Shown here: one piece after another, positions 1-8,200 of the stretch
How the letters are laid out: the number at the start of each line of letters is the position of its first letter
Position numbering within the stretch: position 1 is the stretch's first letter
IMG/VR virus record: IMGVR_UViG_3300030060_002131
Location: 1 to 26,465 of that record
From: a virus
DNA length: 26,465 bases
Direction: 5' to 3' (one strand)
Position numbers and translations under genes: made by a program
Notes under the pieces: model-generated
What the model was told of the DNA's origin: nothing
Seen by the model: only the letters and a program-made list of their open reading frames with translations
Databases searched by the model: none

Positions 1-495
1 GCTGCTTCAATGGCTATTGCTATTGATGATGCTGCATTAGAAGGATCAGGAAGTTCAGGTAATCCAACAGGTATTACAAACACTTCAGGAATTAACACAG
101 TATCACTTTCAAGTGCTGCTGCGCCCACCTTCGCTGAGATGGTGAGCATGGAATCTGCTGTCAGAGTGGATAACGCATTAGTAGGCGATTTAGCTTACAT
201 AGTGCATCCAACTAACTATGGCACATTGAAAACTACTGAAAAAGCAACCAATACAGCACAATTTGTTGCTGTTAATGACGAGATCAATGGCTATAAAGCA
301 GTTGTATCTCCACAGTTAACTGCTAATAATTACGTGTTTGGTAACTTTAGTGATTTACTAGTTGGTATGTTCGGGGGGTTAGATGTTGTGGTTGATCCAT
401 ATACTGCGTCAAGCTCAGGAACAGTCAGAATAGTTTGCTTACAATCAGTTGATGTAGCTGTAAGACATGCTGTGTCTTTCTGTGCTGCTTCATAA
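1..495 (+). CDS. Major capsid protein, C-terminal part (5'-truncated)
   Basis: The reading frame is open from base 1, so the N-terminus lies outside the window; the ATG at 10 is an internal codon. The visible 164 residues look like the C-terminal half of an HK97-fold major capsid protein. The region contains a Gly/Ser-rich stretch, a segment of the form AYIVHPTNYGTL, a conserved-looking FGNFSDLLVGMFGGLDVVVDP segment and an ending in DVAVRHAVSFCAA, all typical of HK97-type capsid subunits. The subunit would form the icosahedral shell. The position directly upstream of head-tail joining and tail genes supports the call. No ribosome binding site or scaffold/protease gene is visible because the upstream part is missing. 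Confidence 0.85.
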   Translation, partial: AASMAIAIDDAALEGSGSSGNPTGITNTSGINTVSLSSAAAPTFAEMVSMESAVRVDNALVGDLAYIVHPTNYGTLKTTEKATNTAQFVAVNDEINGYKAVVSPQLTANNYVFGNFSDLLVGMFGGLDVVVDPYTASSSGTVRIVCLQSVDVAVRHAVSFCAAS

Positions 496-521
496 TTGAG
501 TGGTTTTAACGACTAAAAAAA

Positions 522-543
522 TGGGTGGCGCTATTGCCACCCA
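522..543 (-). terminator. Hairpin with T7 tract on the minus strand, after the capsid gene
   Basis: TGGGTGGC (522-529) pairs perfectly with GCCACCCA (536-543) around a six-base loop. Seven A residues (515-521) lie immediately on the left, so on the minus strand the GC-rich stem is followed directly by T7, the classic intrinsic terminator form. There is no T tract to the right, so it does not look like a normal terminator for the + strand genes. On the + strand transcript it could instead stabilise or punctuate the 3' end of the capsid message. Confidence 0.6.
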
Positions 544-562
544 ACTTAAAAAAGGTGAATTT

Positions 563-772
563 ATGAAATACTTAATATTAACTGACACAGTTGCAAACAA
601 AGAAAAGGTTAAAGCAGGCGATGTTGTTGAACTACCAGTAGATGAGGGTAGAGCTTTAGTTGGCTATGGCAAAGCTGAAGAGTACAAGGGCAAAGCTAAA
701 AAAGAAACTAATAGAAGTGTAGGACTTGAAGAGTCAGATGCTCCAAAGCCAAAGAAAAGAACTAAGAAGTAA
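563..772 (+). CDS. Small phage protein between capsid and head-tail joining genes
   Basis: This is a 69-residue protein. An upstream in-frame GTG/ATG region from 500 is open, but it runs through the hairpin at 522-543. The ATG at 563 has a good AAAGGTG ribosome binding site at 551-557, so I chose 563. The N-terminal half (MKYLILTDTV, then KVKAGDVVELPVDEGRALV) resembles the small beta-rich proteins often found after the capsid gene in siphoviruses. The C-terminal third is Lys/Glu-rich and probably disordered. Its stop overlaps the next start (TAATG). The layout, a short folded head plus a basic tail, recurs in the 48-residue gene at 1577. The function is unknown; a minor head or connector role is only suggested by position. 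Confidence 0.75.
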   Translation: MKYLILTDTVANKEKVKAGDVVELPVDEGRALVGYGKAEEYKGKAKKETNRSVGLEESDAPKPKKRTKK

Positions 773-1119
773 TGGCTCTTGAGTTTGATAGGGATTTTAA
801 TGGCTATCTTGATGCAGATTTAGGTCATGGTATGACTGTTACCTATACTCCTCAAGGTGGCTCTGGATCATCTATCAATATTGTCCTGGAGCAAGAATAT
901 TTTGGTATTGATGTTGGTACTGTAGATGTTGAGGGCTTTCAGCCAATAGCATTTTGCAAAACAACCGATGTACCGAGTGTTGCTCATGGCGATACTATAG
1001 TCGCTCCTGCATATAAAAATCTTGATGGTACTACTATTAAAGCAGGTGCTACCTATAAAGTTATTAATGTGCAACCTGACAATACAGGAATAACGCAACT
1101 TATTCTTCAGGAGCAGTAA
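772..1119 (+). CDS. Head-tail joining protein, putative (gpFII-like position)
   Basis: A 115-residue protein whose start overlaps the previous stop (TAATG at 770-774) and whose stop overlaps the next start. It is rich in beta-strand-forming residues. Its size (lambda gpFII is 117 residues) and its place between capsid and the tail-terminator-like gene fit a head-tail joining protein that sits on the connector and binds the tail. No catalytic or cysteine motif is visible. The assignment rests on gene order, length and predicted beta-rich character rather than on a diagnostic motif, so the role is inferred. Confidence 0.6.
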   Translation: MALEFDRDFNGYLDADLGHGMTVTYTPQGGSGSSINIVLEQEYFGIDVGTVDVEGFQPIAFCKTTDVPSVAHGDTIVAPAYKNLDGTTIKAGATYKVINVQPDNTGITQLILQEQ

Positions 1120-1565
1120 TGGCAAACCATGTGCGCCAGCAAATTCGTGAGAGAGTAGGTACTGTTTTAACAGGCCTAACTACCACAGCTTCTAGAGTCT
1201 TTGAAAGCAGAGTTTATGCTTTGCAAGATAATGAGCTTCCTGCTTTAATTATTTATTCAAAATCAGAAACTTCAGAACCCTTAGTAATGCACACCGATAG
1301 AGTAACACAACGTGAATTATCTTTAATTGTTGAGTGTTATGCAAAGGCAAATTCTAATTTTGATGATACTATTGATACAATATGCAAGGAGGTTGAAGAA
1401 GCTATAGCTGCTGATACTACTCTAAATAACTTGGCTAAAGATGTTTACATAGAGTCAACAGAAATAGAGTTTAATGCAGAAGGCGAAAGTCCTGTTGGTT
1501 ATGCAACTTTGACTTTTTTAACAACTTACCATGTTAAGGAAACTAATCCTGATGTGGCTGTTTAG
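1119..1565 (+). CDS. Tail terminator / minor tail protein U-like
   Basis: A 148-residue protein starting one base into the previous stop. Its N-terminus (HVRQQIRERVGTVLTGL) followed by a segment of the form SRVYALQDNELPALIIYS and then RELSLIVECYAK resembles lambda gpU-type tail terminators. These cap the tail tube at the head-proximal end and stop its polymerisation. A later helix containing DDTIDTICKEVEEAIAAD and the strand VGYATLTFLTTYHVKE fit the same alpha/beta fold. Length and position, directly before the tail tube gene, agree with the call. Recognition is by eye from pattern and order; a profile search would settle it. Confidence 0.7.
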   Translation: MANHVRQQIRERVGTVLTGLTTTASRVFESRVYALQDNELPALIIYSKSETSEPLVMHTDRVTQRELSLIVECYAKANSNFDDTIDTICKEVEEAIAADTTLNNLAKDVYIESTEIEFNAEGESPVGYATLTFLTTYHVKETNPDVAV

Positions 1566-1576
1566 CGAGGAAAATT

Positions 1577-1723
1577 ATGAAATTAGTTAGTCCAAATGGC
1601 AAAACTATTATAGATGCACAACCTGATAGTGTTGAGTATCTAAAAAGCAAGGGTTGGAAAGAAGAAGCAACCCCATCGAAAGATAAAGTTAAATCTTCTT
1701 CTAAAACTAAAAACGAGGAATAA
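1577..1723 (+). CDS. Small 48-residue phage protein before the tail tube gene
   Basis: This short gene starts at ATG 1577 behind a GCGAGG ribosome binding site (1565-1570) and ends with TAA at 1721-1723, two bases before the tail tube start. The product begins MKLVSPNGKTIIDAQ, continues with VEYLKSKGWKEE and ends in a Lys/Ser/Glu-rich tail that is probably disordered. It fills the otherwise empty gap between the terminator and tube genes, has a good ribosome binding site and is followed by a second good one (ACGAGGAA) for the next gene. Its architecture parallels the protein at 563-772. I do not recognise a family; a small structural or assembly role is inferred from position only. Confidence 0.7.
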   Translation: MKLVSPNGKTIIDAQPDSVEYLKSKGWKEEATPSKDKVKSSSKTKNEE

Positions 1724-1725
1724 TT

Positions 1726-2115
1726 ATGGCAACACATCTTGGAAAAGAAGGCACAGTACAAGTTGGTTCAAACGCTATTGCTGAAATAAGAAGTTTTAGT
1801 ATTGATGAATCTATAGACGTTGTAGAAGATACAAGTATGGGTGATTCATCAAAGACATACTTAGCTTCTATCAAAGACTTTAGTGGATCAGTTGATGTTT
1901 TATATGATGAAACTGATACTAACGGACAAACAGCTTTATCAGTTGGTTCATCCGTAACACTTAACTTTGCTCCTGAAGGAACAACAAGTGGCGATGTAAA
2001 ACTTACAGGTACAGCAATTGTTACAGGTAAATCTGTATCATCTTCATTTGATGGTTTAGTAGAATCTACTATTACTGTTCAAGGAACAGGTGGCTTAACG
2101 ACAGGCACTTATTAA
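1726..2115 (+). CDS. Major tail tube protein
   Basis: A 129-residue protein with ribosome binding site ACGAGGAA at 1713-1720. It is dominated by beta-strand patterns. The N-terminal segment GKEGTVQVGSNAIAEIRSFS, the middle segment SGSVDVLYDETD and the C-terminal LTGTAIVTGKSVSSSFDG, ending in TVQGTGGLT, are characteristic of siphovirus tail tube subunits related to lambda gpV and TP901-type tube proteins. These stack as hexameric rings around the tape measure. Its place immediately upstream of the G/GT frameshift cassette is the conserved siphovirus order. It lacks any C-terminal Ig-like extension, which is consistent with the short length. Confidence 0.85.
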   Translation: MATHLGKEGTVQVGSNAIAEIRSFSIDESIDVVEDTSMGDSSKTYLASIKDFSGSVDVLYDETDTNGQTALSVGSSVTLNFAPEGTTSGDVKLTGTAIVTGKSVSSSFDGLVESTITVQGTGGLTTGTY

Positions 2116-2450
2116 TGTCAGTTATAGATAAAGCCAAAGAGCATTTTGATTCATTAGAAATAAAATGCATCGAAGTTCCTGAATGGTCAGACGAAAATGC
2201 AGTATTTAAAGTATATGCAAAGCCATTGACACTTGGAGAAATGTCAAAATTGCAAAAATACGCAAAAAATGACGATGTAGCGTTAATGGCTTATTGCTTA
2301 ATTCATAAATGTCTTGATGCAGAAGGTAATAAAATGTTTGATCTTAATGACAAACACGATCTTATGAATAATGTCGATCAAAAAGTTGTAACAAAAATAG
2401 CTACTGAAATAATGTCAGTCCAAAGTATAGAGGTGCAAGCAAAAAAGTAA
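2115..2450 (+). CDS. Tail assembly chaperone, gpG-like (zero-frame product)
   Basis: A 111-residue protein that starts one base into the tube gene stop (TAATG). It is a charged, helical protein; a typical segment is KPLTLGEMSKLQKYAK near residue 38. Its place between the tube and tape measure genes is that of the G chaperone, which binds the tape measure and recruits tube subunits. The last codons are GCA AAA AAG TAA, so the gene ends on a canonical slippery heptamer. A fraction of ribosomes should shift to make the longer GT form. This makes the functional call much stronger than sequence similarity alone. Confidence 0.85.
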   Translation: MSVIDKAKEHFDSLEIKCIEVPEWSDENAVFKVYAKPLTLGEMSKLQKYAKNDDVALMAYCLIHKCLDAEGNKMFDLNDKHDLMNNVDQKVVTKIATEIMSVQSIEVQAKK

Positions 2451-2602
2451 GAGATGATGAGGAATTATTTGCTAAATATTATTTAGCAGAAATGTTGCAT
2501 ATAACTTTAGATGAATTAGAGCAAAAAATGACCTTATCAGAATTTTATGGATGGCTTGCTTATTTGAAAGAAAAAGGAAGGCAAATTAAAAATGGCAGTT
2601 GA
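2115..2602 (+). CDS. Tail assembly chaperone GT fusion made by -1 ribosomal frameshift
   Basis: If ribosomes slip back one base on A AAA AAG (2441-2447), translation continues GTA AGA GAT GAT GAG from 2447 to a TGA at 2600-2602. This adds 51 residues and gives a product of about 162. The extension contains VRDDEELFAKYYLAEMLH and then MTLSEFYGWLAYLKEKGRQI. That pattern (short helix, then E-x-x-x-W and Gly-Arg-x-Ile near the end) is the lambda gpT-like domain seen after G in many siphoviruses. The extension has no credible start of its own and overlaps the tape measure start by 11 bases. Frameshifting in G/GT cassettes is established for siphoviruses; its use here is inferred from the site and the conserved extension. 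Confidence 0.85.
2430..2490 (+). promoter_or_regulatory. Programmed -1 frameshift signal
   Basis: The slippery heptamer A AAA AAG occupies 2441-2447 in the correct phase and is followed at once by the zero-frame TAA stop. A Shine-Dalgarno-like GAGGTG lies at 2430-2435, just upstream. An 8-bp hairpin, TGCTAAAT (2470-2477) with ATTTAGCA (2481-2488), lies 22 bases downstream of the heptamer. That spacing is longer than the usual 5-9 bases, so the hairpin may be a weak stimulator or unrelated. Slippage may rely mostly on the stop codon and the strong heptamer. Confidence 0.8.
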
Positions 2603-4124
2603 TTACAGAATGAAAATAAAAGCTACAGATAATACTTCTGGCGCTTTCAAAAAAGTTAATAAAAATGTAAACACAACTACAAGTGCTGTTAAAAAGCTTG
2701 CAGGTGCTTTTGCAGGTGCTTTTGCAGTTAGACAAATTGTACAATTTGGTAATGAAGCCTTACAAGTAGCTGATACTATTGGAAAAGTTGCAGATTCTAT
2801 TGGTGTTAATGTTGAATTTTTACAAAGATTTCAATTTGCTGCTCAACAAGCAGGTTTAACTACTGAAGAGTTTAACAAGGGGATGCAAAACTTTACAAAA
2901 ATGGTTGGTCAAGCTCAACTTAGAACAAGTGAAGCTGGGAGAACTTTAGAAAAGCTTGGTGTTCAAGTTAAAAATGCAGATGGTTCTGTTAAGGGTGCTG
3001 AAGAGGTTTTTGTTGAGTTATTTCATGCTTTAGATGGAGTAGGAAGTCAATTTGAAAAAAATGCAATATTAGCTGATCTTATGGGAAGAGCAGGTGTAAA
3101 ACTATCTGTAATGGGTAAAGCAGGCGCAGAAGCTATGGAAGAATTAGCTGCAAGTGCTACAGGTGTTTTTACAGAGGATACTGTAAGAAAAGCAGAAGCA
3201 TTTAATGACACAATGAATCGACTTAAAAGACAAGTAATGTTGCCACTTAAAACAGCTTTTATAGATACAGCAAAAGCAATTTTAAATTTTGCTGAAGCTA
3301 TGGGTTTCATAAAACCTGATTTATTTACTAAAAGCATGGATGAGCTAAATACATTATTGGATGAACAAAAAAAGAAAAGAGATGAGCTTATAGCACAACA
3401 AGAGGGTTTTTTAGATGTTTTTAAAGGCACTATTTTTGAAGGTACTGTACCAAAACAGATTGAAGATACAAAAAAATTGATTATAGAAATAGAAAAAATG
3501 ATTGCCTCAAAAACAAAGCAGGAAGAAATACAAAAAAAACTTAATGAATCTTTAGCTCTTGGAAATGAAGAAGGAGAGGAACAGATAAATCAAATTAAAG
3601 ATACAATACAAGTTGTTAAAACTTTTGCTGATACTATTGAGGGTAAATTAACTACTGCATTTACAGATTTCTTTGATATTGCAAGTGATGGTTTTGGAGA
3701 TTTCAAACAACTAGCTACTTCTATTATAAGAGCAATTATATCAGAACTAATACAACTCTATATTGTTCAACAAGCAGTAGGAATGGTAAAAGGTGCTTTA
3801 TCTGCTCCAAATTTAAGTGGAGGTTATACAGGCACACCAGACATATCAGATTTTGAGCCAATTACTTTTGCAGGTGGTGGATATACAGGCATGGGTGCAA
3901 GAACAGGTGGCGTGGATGGACGTGGTGGCTTCCCTGCAATATTGCATCCAAACGAAACAGTTATAGATCACACAAAAGGACAAGGCGTGGGTGCTACTGT
4001 AAACTTTAATATATCTACAGTAGATGCAGCAGGTTTTGATGAACTGCTTGCCACTAGAAAAAACATGATTATAAGTATGGTTAATCAAGCTTATAACTCA
4101 AGAGGTAAAATGGGGATAGCATAA
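2592..4124 (+). CDS. Tape measure protein
   Basis: A 510-residue protein that sets tail length. The N-terminus is helical, with a hydrophobic stretch AGAFAGAFAVRQIVQFG near residues 37-53. Long Lys/Glu/Gln-rich helices suggesting coiled coils cover roughly residues 240-330. The C-terminal part is Gly-rich with the segment GFPAILHPNETVIDH, followed by a beta-rich VNFNISTVDAAGFDELL and the ending MVNQAYNSRGK. That is the conserved tail end of lambda-type tape measures. At roughly 0.15 nm per residue, 510 residues would give a tail near 75 nm; this is an inference. It follows the G/GT cassette, and its ATG lies inside the GT reading frame. No lytic transglycosylase or peptidase domain is visible. 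Confidence 0.9.
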   Translation: MAVDYRMKIKATDNTSGAFKKVNKNVNTTTSAVKKLAGAFAGAFAVRQIVQFGNEALQVADTIGKVADSIGVNVEFLQRFQFAAQQAGLTTEEFNKGMQNFTKMVGQAQLRTSEAGRTLEKLGVQVKNADGSVKGAEEVFVELFHALDGVGSQFEKNAILADLMGRAGVKLSVMGKAGAEAMEELAASATGVFTEDTVRKAEAFNDTMNRLKRQVMLPLKTAFIDTAKAILNFAEAMGFIKPDLFTKSMDELNTLLDEQKKKRDELIAQQEGFLDVFKGTIFEGTVPKQIEDTKKLIIEIEKMIASKTKQEEIQKKLNESLALGNEEGEEQINQIKDTIQVVKTFADTIEGKLTTAFTDFFDIASDGFGDFKQLATSIIRAIISELIQLYIVQQAVGMVKGALSAPNLSGGYTGTPDISDFEPITFAGGGYTGMGARTGGVDGRGGFPAILHPNETVIDHTKGQGVGATVNFNISTVDAAGFDELLATRKNMIISMVNQAYNSRGKMGIA

Positions 4125-4726
4125 TGTCAGGTACTTTTCCAACAACCATAAAACCAAGCAGTCTATCATTGCAAGACAATAGACCTAACTTAATTAATCA
4201 ATCTGTATCTGGTAAAAGAGTTACTAGAAAATATGGATCACAATTTTTTACTTTGGATATTACATTGCCACCTTTATCAAAGGATGATGCGATGGATGTT
4301 TTTGCTTTTCTTAAAAAACAGCAAAACTCTTTTGATAAATTTGATTACACATATCCAATAACAAACAGAGGTGCTAACAGAACGCAAACAGATATTGTTG
4401 TAAATGGCTCTCATAGTGTGGGTGATACAACAATAACATTGTCAGGATTTGATAATTCTACATCCAATGTTTTAAAAGCAGGCGATGTAATAAAGTTTGC
4501 TAATCACGATAAAGTTTATATGGTTGAATCAAATTTAACTTCTGATAGTAGCGGTAATGCAACAGTAACAATTTCACCAAGTATAATAGCTACACTTGCA
4601 GATAGCGAAGCTGTAACAGTAGACCAACCAAATTTTAAGGTTTATCTTAGTAGCGATATTCTTTATACAACAAATACTTCAGGTTTGTTTTCAATCAGTT
4701 TTTCATTGCGAGAGTGTATTGAGTAA
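4124..4726 (+). CDS. Minor tail protein, gpM-like position
   Basis: A 200-residue protein starting one base into the tape measure stop. The N-terminal region has SVSGKRVTRKYGSQFFTLDI, a pattern (basic residues, then aromatic-beta strand) common in distal-tail minor proteins. A middle beta-rich insert covers residues about 90-160 (SVGDTTITLSGF, then AGDVIKFANHDKVYMV), resembling the small beta-barrel modules found in marine phage tail proteins. The C-terminus ends FSISFSLRECIE. The position between tape measure and the L-like gene matches lambda gene M, whose product helps build the tail tip. Sequence evidence for a specific family is limited, so this is a positional call. Confidence 0.7.
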   Translation: MSGTFPTTIKPSSLSLQDNRPNLINQSVSGKRVTRKYGSQFFTLDITLPPLSKDDAMDVFAFLKKQQNSFDKFDYTYPITNRGANRTQTDIVVNGSHSVGDTTITLSGFDNSTSNVLKAGDVIKFANHDKVYMVESNLTSDSSGNATVTISPSIIATLADSEAVTVDQPNFKVYLSSDILYTTNTSGLFSISFSLRECIE

Positions 4727-5274
4727 TGCCAAGATCACTAAGCAATACACTTTTAACGCAGTTAGCGAATCCTACAAATACATTTTGTTTTTTACTTGAA
4801 ATCAATACATCAACAGTATTTAGGCTTACCGACAATCAGTTTGATGTAACTTATGATTCAAATACTTATACATCTTCTGGTGAAATAATATCCGTAAATA
4901 CAACACCAGAAACAGGTGAACTTAAAGTTGAAGAAACATCTATAGAATTATCTAATATTAACTCAACACTAATATCGGTATTTGACGATCAAAACTACAT
5001 AGATAATATAGTTAATATTTATCTTGGTTTTTTTGATTCTAATGATTCTTTCATTGATGCATTTACCTATTTCTCAGGCAACATAAAGAATGTAGAAGTT
5101 GATGAAAGTAAAACAGATTCAAAAATTACTGTTACCTGCTCAAATCATTGGTCAAATTGGAACTTAAAACAAGGAAGGCATTTTACCGATGAATCTCAAC
5201 AATTAGCTTTTACATCCGATAAAGGTCTTGAATATGCTCATGTAACAAAAGCAAATATTAGGTGGGGTAGTTAA
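4726..5274 (+). CDS. Minor tail protein, gpL-like tail tip hub component
   Basis: A 182-residue protein, start overlapping the previous stop (TAATG). It begins MPRSLSNTLLTQLANPTN, then FCFLLEINTSTVFRLTDN, and contains GEIISVNTTPETGELKVEET followed by a long beta-rich segment. Near the C-terminus is NLKQGRHFTDESQQ, a motif reminiscent of the conserved Gly-x-x-(C/H)-x-D segment in gpL and DUF2163-type hub proteins, where lambda-type proteins often carry an iron-sulfur-binding Cys-rich region. That Cys cluster is absent here: the only Cys residues are at about residues 21 and 139. It lies directly before the J-like gene, as expected. K and I homologues (peptidase/chaperone) are not present. Confidence 0.7.
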   Translation: MPRSLSNTLLTQLANPTNTFCFLLEINTSTVFRLTDNQFDVTYDSNTYTSSGEIISVNTTPETGELKVEETSIELSNINSTLISVFDDQNYIDNIVNIYLGFFDSNDSFIDAFTYFSGNIKNVEVDESKTDSKITVTCSNHWSNWNLKQGRHFTDESQQLAFTSDKGLEYAHVTKANIRWGS

Positions 5275-8200
5275 ATGGCATTGTTAGAAGCTGCAACAAA
5301 AGCAGCACTTAAAAAAGCTTTTCAATATATTGCAGGTGCTATAACTGTAATAACAGGTATTAAAAATTTTAGAACAATACAAAAATTAAAAGATCAAGGT
5401 CAAGATATATTAGCTACTAAAACTGCTCAAGGTGGCAAAATTCCAATTATTTATGGGAGAAGAAGAGTTGGCTCAACACTTCTTTATATGGATACAGACT
5501 CAGGTAACTCAAAAGAATTATTTGTAATATATGGTTTATGTCTAGGCGAAGTTGATTCAATAGAGCTAGATACCATAGAAATTAATGGCGTGCCTTTATC
5601 TGATACAAAGGTTTTTAGACAAGGTTATTATGCAGGATCAGATAAAATATCTAGTGGTGCAGGATCACTCAATACAGCAAGTCAGTTAGGTAATGTAAAC
5701 AGCACAACATCTAGTGGTCGTTCTGGTCTTGATCCAAGTAAAAGATATAGAATGGTTTTAAATGCTCATCATGGAGCAGACGACCAAACAGTTGATCCTA
5801 TGCTCAACGCTTCACAGTCTACTAAATTTACAAGCAATCACAGACTTAGAGGAATTGCTTACATAGCAGCATCTTTTCAGTATGACACAAAAGGCATGTT
5901 TACTTCTGTTCCAGAATTAACAGTAGTTGTAAAGGGAAGAAAACTTTACGATCCTAGACTTGATGGCTCAATAACTGGTGGTACAGGTTCACATAGAATA
6001 GCTGATAAAACTACTTATGAATGGTCTAATAATGCAGCTTTAACTCTTCTTGATTATATGCATCAAGATTATGGTAAAGGTTTATCAGCATCATTAATAG
6101 ATTTACAGTCTTTTCAAACAGCAGCTAACACAGCAGATACTATTGTTGATGTTCCTGATTATAGTGGCTCATACGCTTCTGCTACTTTTTCAGCAGACGT
6201 TGAAGATAATTTTATTACAGTAAATGAAGCAACTTGGAAAAAAATTAAAGGTGGTGAATTATTAAGCGTTAAGGATAGCGGTGGTTCTGTAATAATAAAT
6301 CAAAACAATGTTATTGATGCTCAAAGATTTACACCACATACTGAAAGCACAAATTTTAGAATTTATATAGATGGAGTACCACCTGCGAAAGTAAGCAAAA
6401 GCGTTACGTTTTCTGCTACTAATGGAGATGCAACTATTACTGTATCTTGTACTTCACATGGTGCATCTGCTAACGATAGAGTGCTTTTTGCAGGTGCAAC
6501 AAGTCTTGGTGGCAATATTACAGCAACAGTTTTAAACAAAGGTTATACCATTGCAACAGTTGTAGATGCTAACAGTTTTACGATTGAAGCAACTGATTTA
6601 AACTTAACAACCGTATTAGCTAACAGTTCTGATACAGGTAATGGTGGTGGAAGTGCTGTTGGTAAATTTATGTATGCAGATGAATCTGGTCTTTTCTTAG
6701 CACAAACTAGAAGATTACAATGTGATGGTGTTTTAGATACCAATGAAACTGTATTAGATAACGCAAGAGATTTACTATCTAATATGCGAGGATTCTTAAA
6801 TTACATAGATGGTAAATATAGCGTTCTAGTAGAAGATGCAACATCATCATCCTTTAGTATTACCGATGATCACATAATAGATCAGGGTATAAAAATACGT
6901 TATGAGGATAAAGCAGAAAAACTAAATAAAGTTGTAGTACAGTTTTTTAACGCACAGAAAAAATATGAATCAGATACTAAAACTGTATTTCATAATAATA
7001 GCACTTCAACTTATAAAAATGATGATGGTGGTGAAGAGCTAGAGACCACAGCAGAGTTTCAATACATAACCAATCCCTATAACGCCTTTAACATGGGTAA
7101 AGGCATACTTGAAAGAAGTAGAAGGCAAAAAACAGTTAGCTTTATTGGTACGCCAAGATTGTTAAATCTTACAGCAGGGGATGTAGTTAGTATTACCTAT
7201 ACACCTTATAACTTATCAAATGCTGCTTATAGAATAGAAACAATTAATTTATTAGATAATGGCTTAGTAGGTATACAAGCAATAGAATATTTTGATCTTT
7301 ATACATGGTCAGCTACACCGCCAGAGGAAAATGTAGGCGCTGATCCAGACTTGCCTACAGGCACAGAAGCAGAGCCACCAACCAACCTAACATTTACCGA
7401 TGCTACTTCAACAAGGAGAGCTTTTTTAACCTGGACAGCAGCAACTAATTATCCTGCAAAAGAGTTTAGAGTAATAATTAAAAATTCTTCAGGCCAAGAA
7501 ATACATAACAGAATTGTAAGTGATGCTTTTATAGACTTAGATTTTATTGCTAAAGCAAATGGTTATGTTGCATCTATAACATCAATTAGTAGTACTGGTG
7601 CTGAATCAAGTGCAACTTCTATTACCTTTAATGTAACTCAACAACCTGTGAAGTTAGGTGACATTCAAGCCAATGTAATTACTGCTACTGAAATACAAAC
7701 AGGAACACTTACTTCTGCTTCAGGTGTCTTTGGTGCTATAAGTGCCGATGATATAACTACAGGCACTCTAGACGCAGCTAACGTAACTGTAAGTGGTGGC
7801 GATGTAACTATTAATAATTCTGGAATTTCTATTAATGGTTCTTCCTCATCAATTAATTTAGGATCAGGAGCTTTTACAGTTAGTTCTTCTGGTGTAATGA
7901 CTGCAACAGGAGCAACAGTATCAGGTGCGATAACAGCTTCATCTTTAAATGTTACTGGTGCAACTGTTACAGGAACAATTGATGCCAGTAAGATTACACT
8001 TAATGGCGATCCGTTGACTGATATATTTGCTTTAGCCTCTGATACCGAAGGAGAGAATATATTATTAAAAGAAAGTGGCACAAGTTATGGCTCTTTAATA
8101 AAAAGTGGATCAAATTTTAAAATTAAATCAATGGTAAATAATGGCGATATTAAATTAAGCGGTATAGATGGCGGTGTACCAAGAGATGCCTTAACACTTG

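Noticed and set aside
500-562. N-terminal extension of the small gene from GTG 500 instead of ATG 563
   Set aside because: It would translate the hairpin and lacks a Shine-Dalgarno, while 563 has a good one.
7665-8081. Long minus-strand open frame inside the fibre gene (and similar ones at 8493-8810, 13576-13839, 15027-15437 and 17017-17415)
   Set aside because: They lie antisense to well-supported genes, lack ribosome binding sites and domain patterns, and arise from the repetitive or AT-rich codon use of the plus strand.
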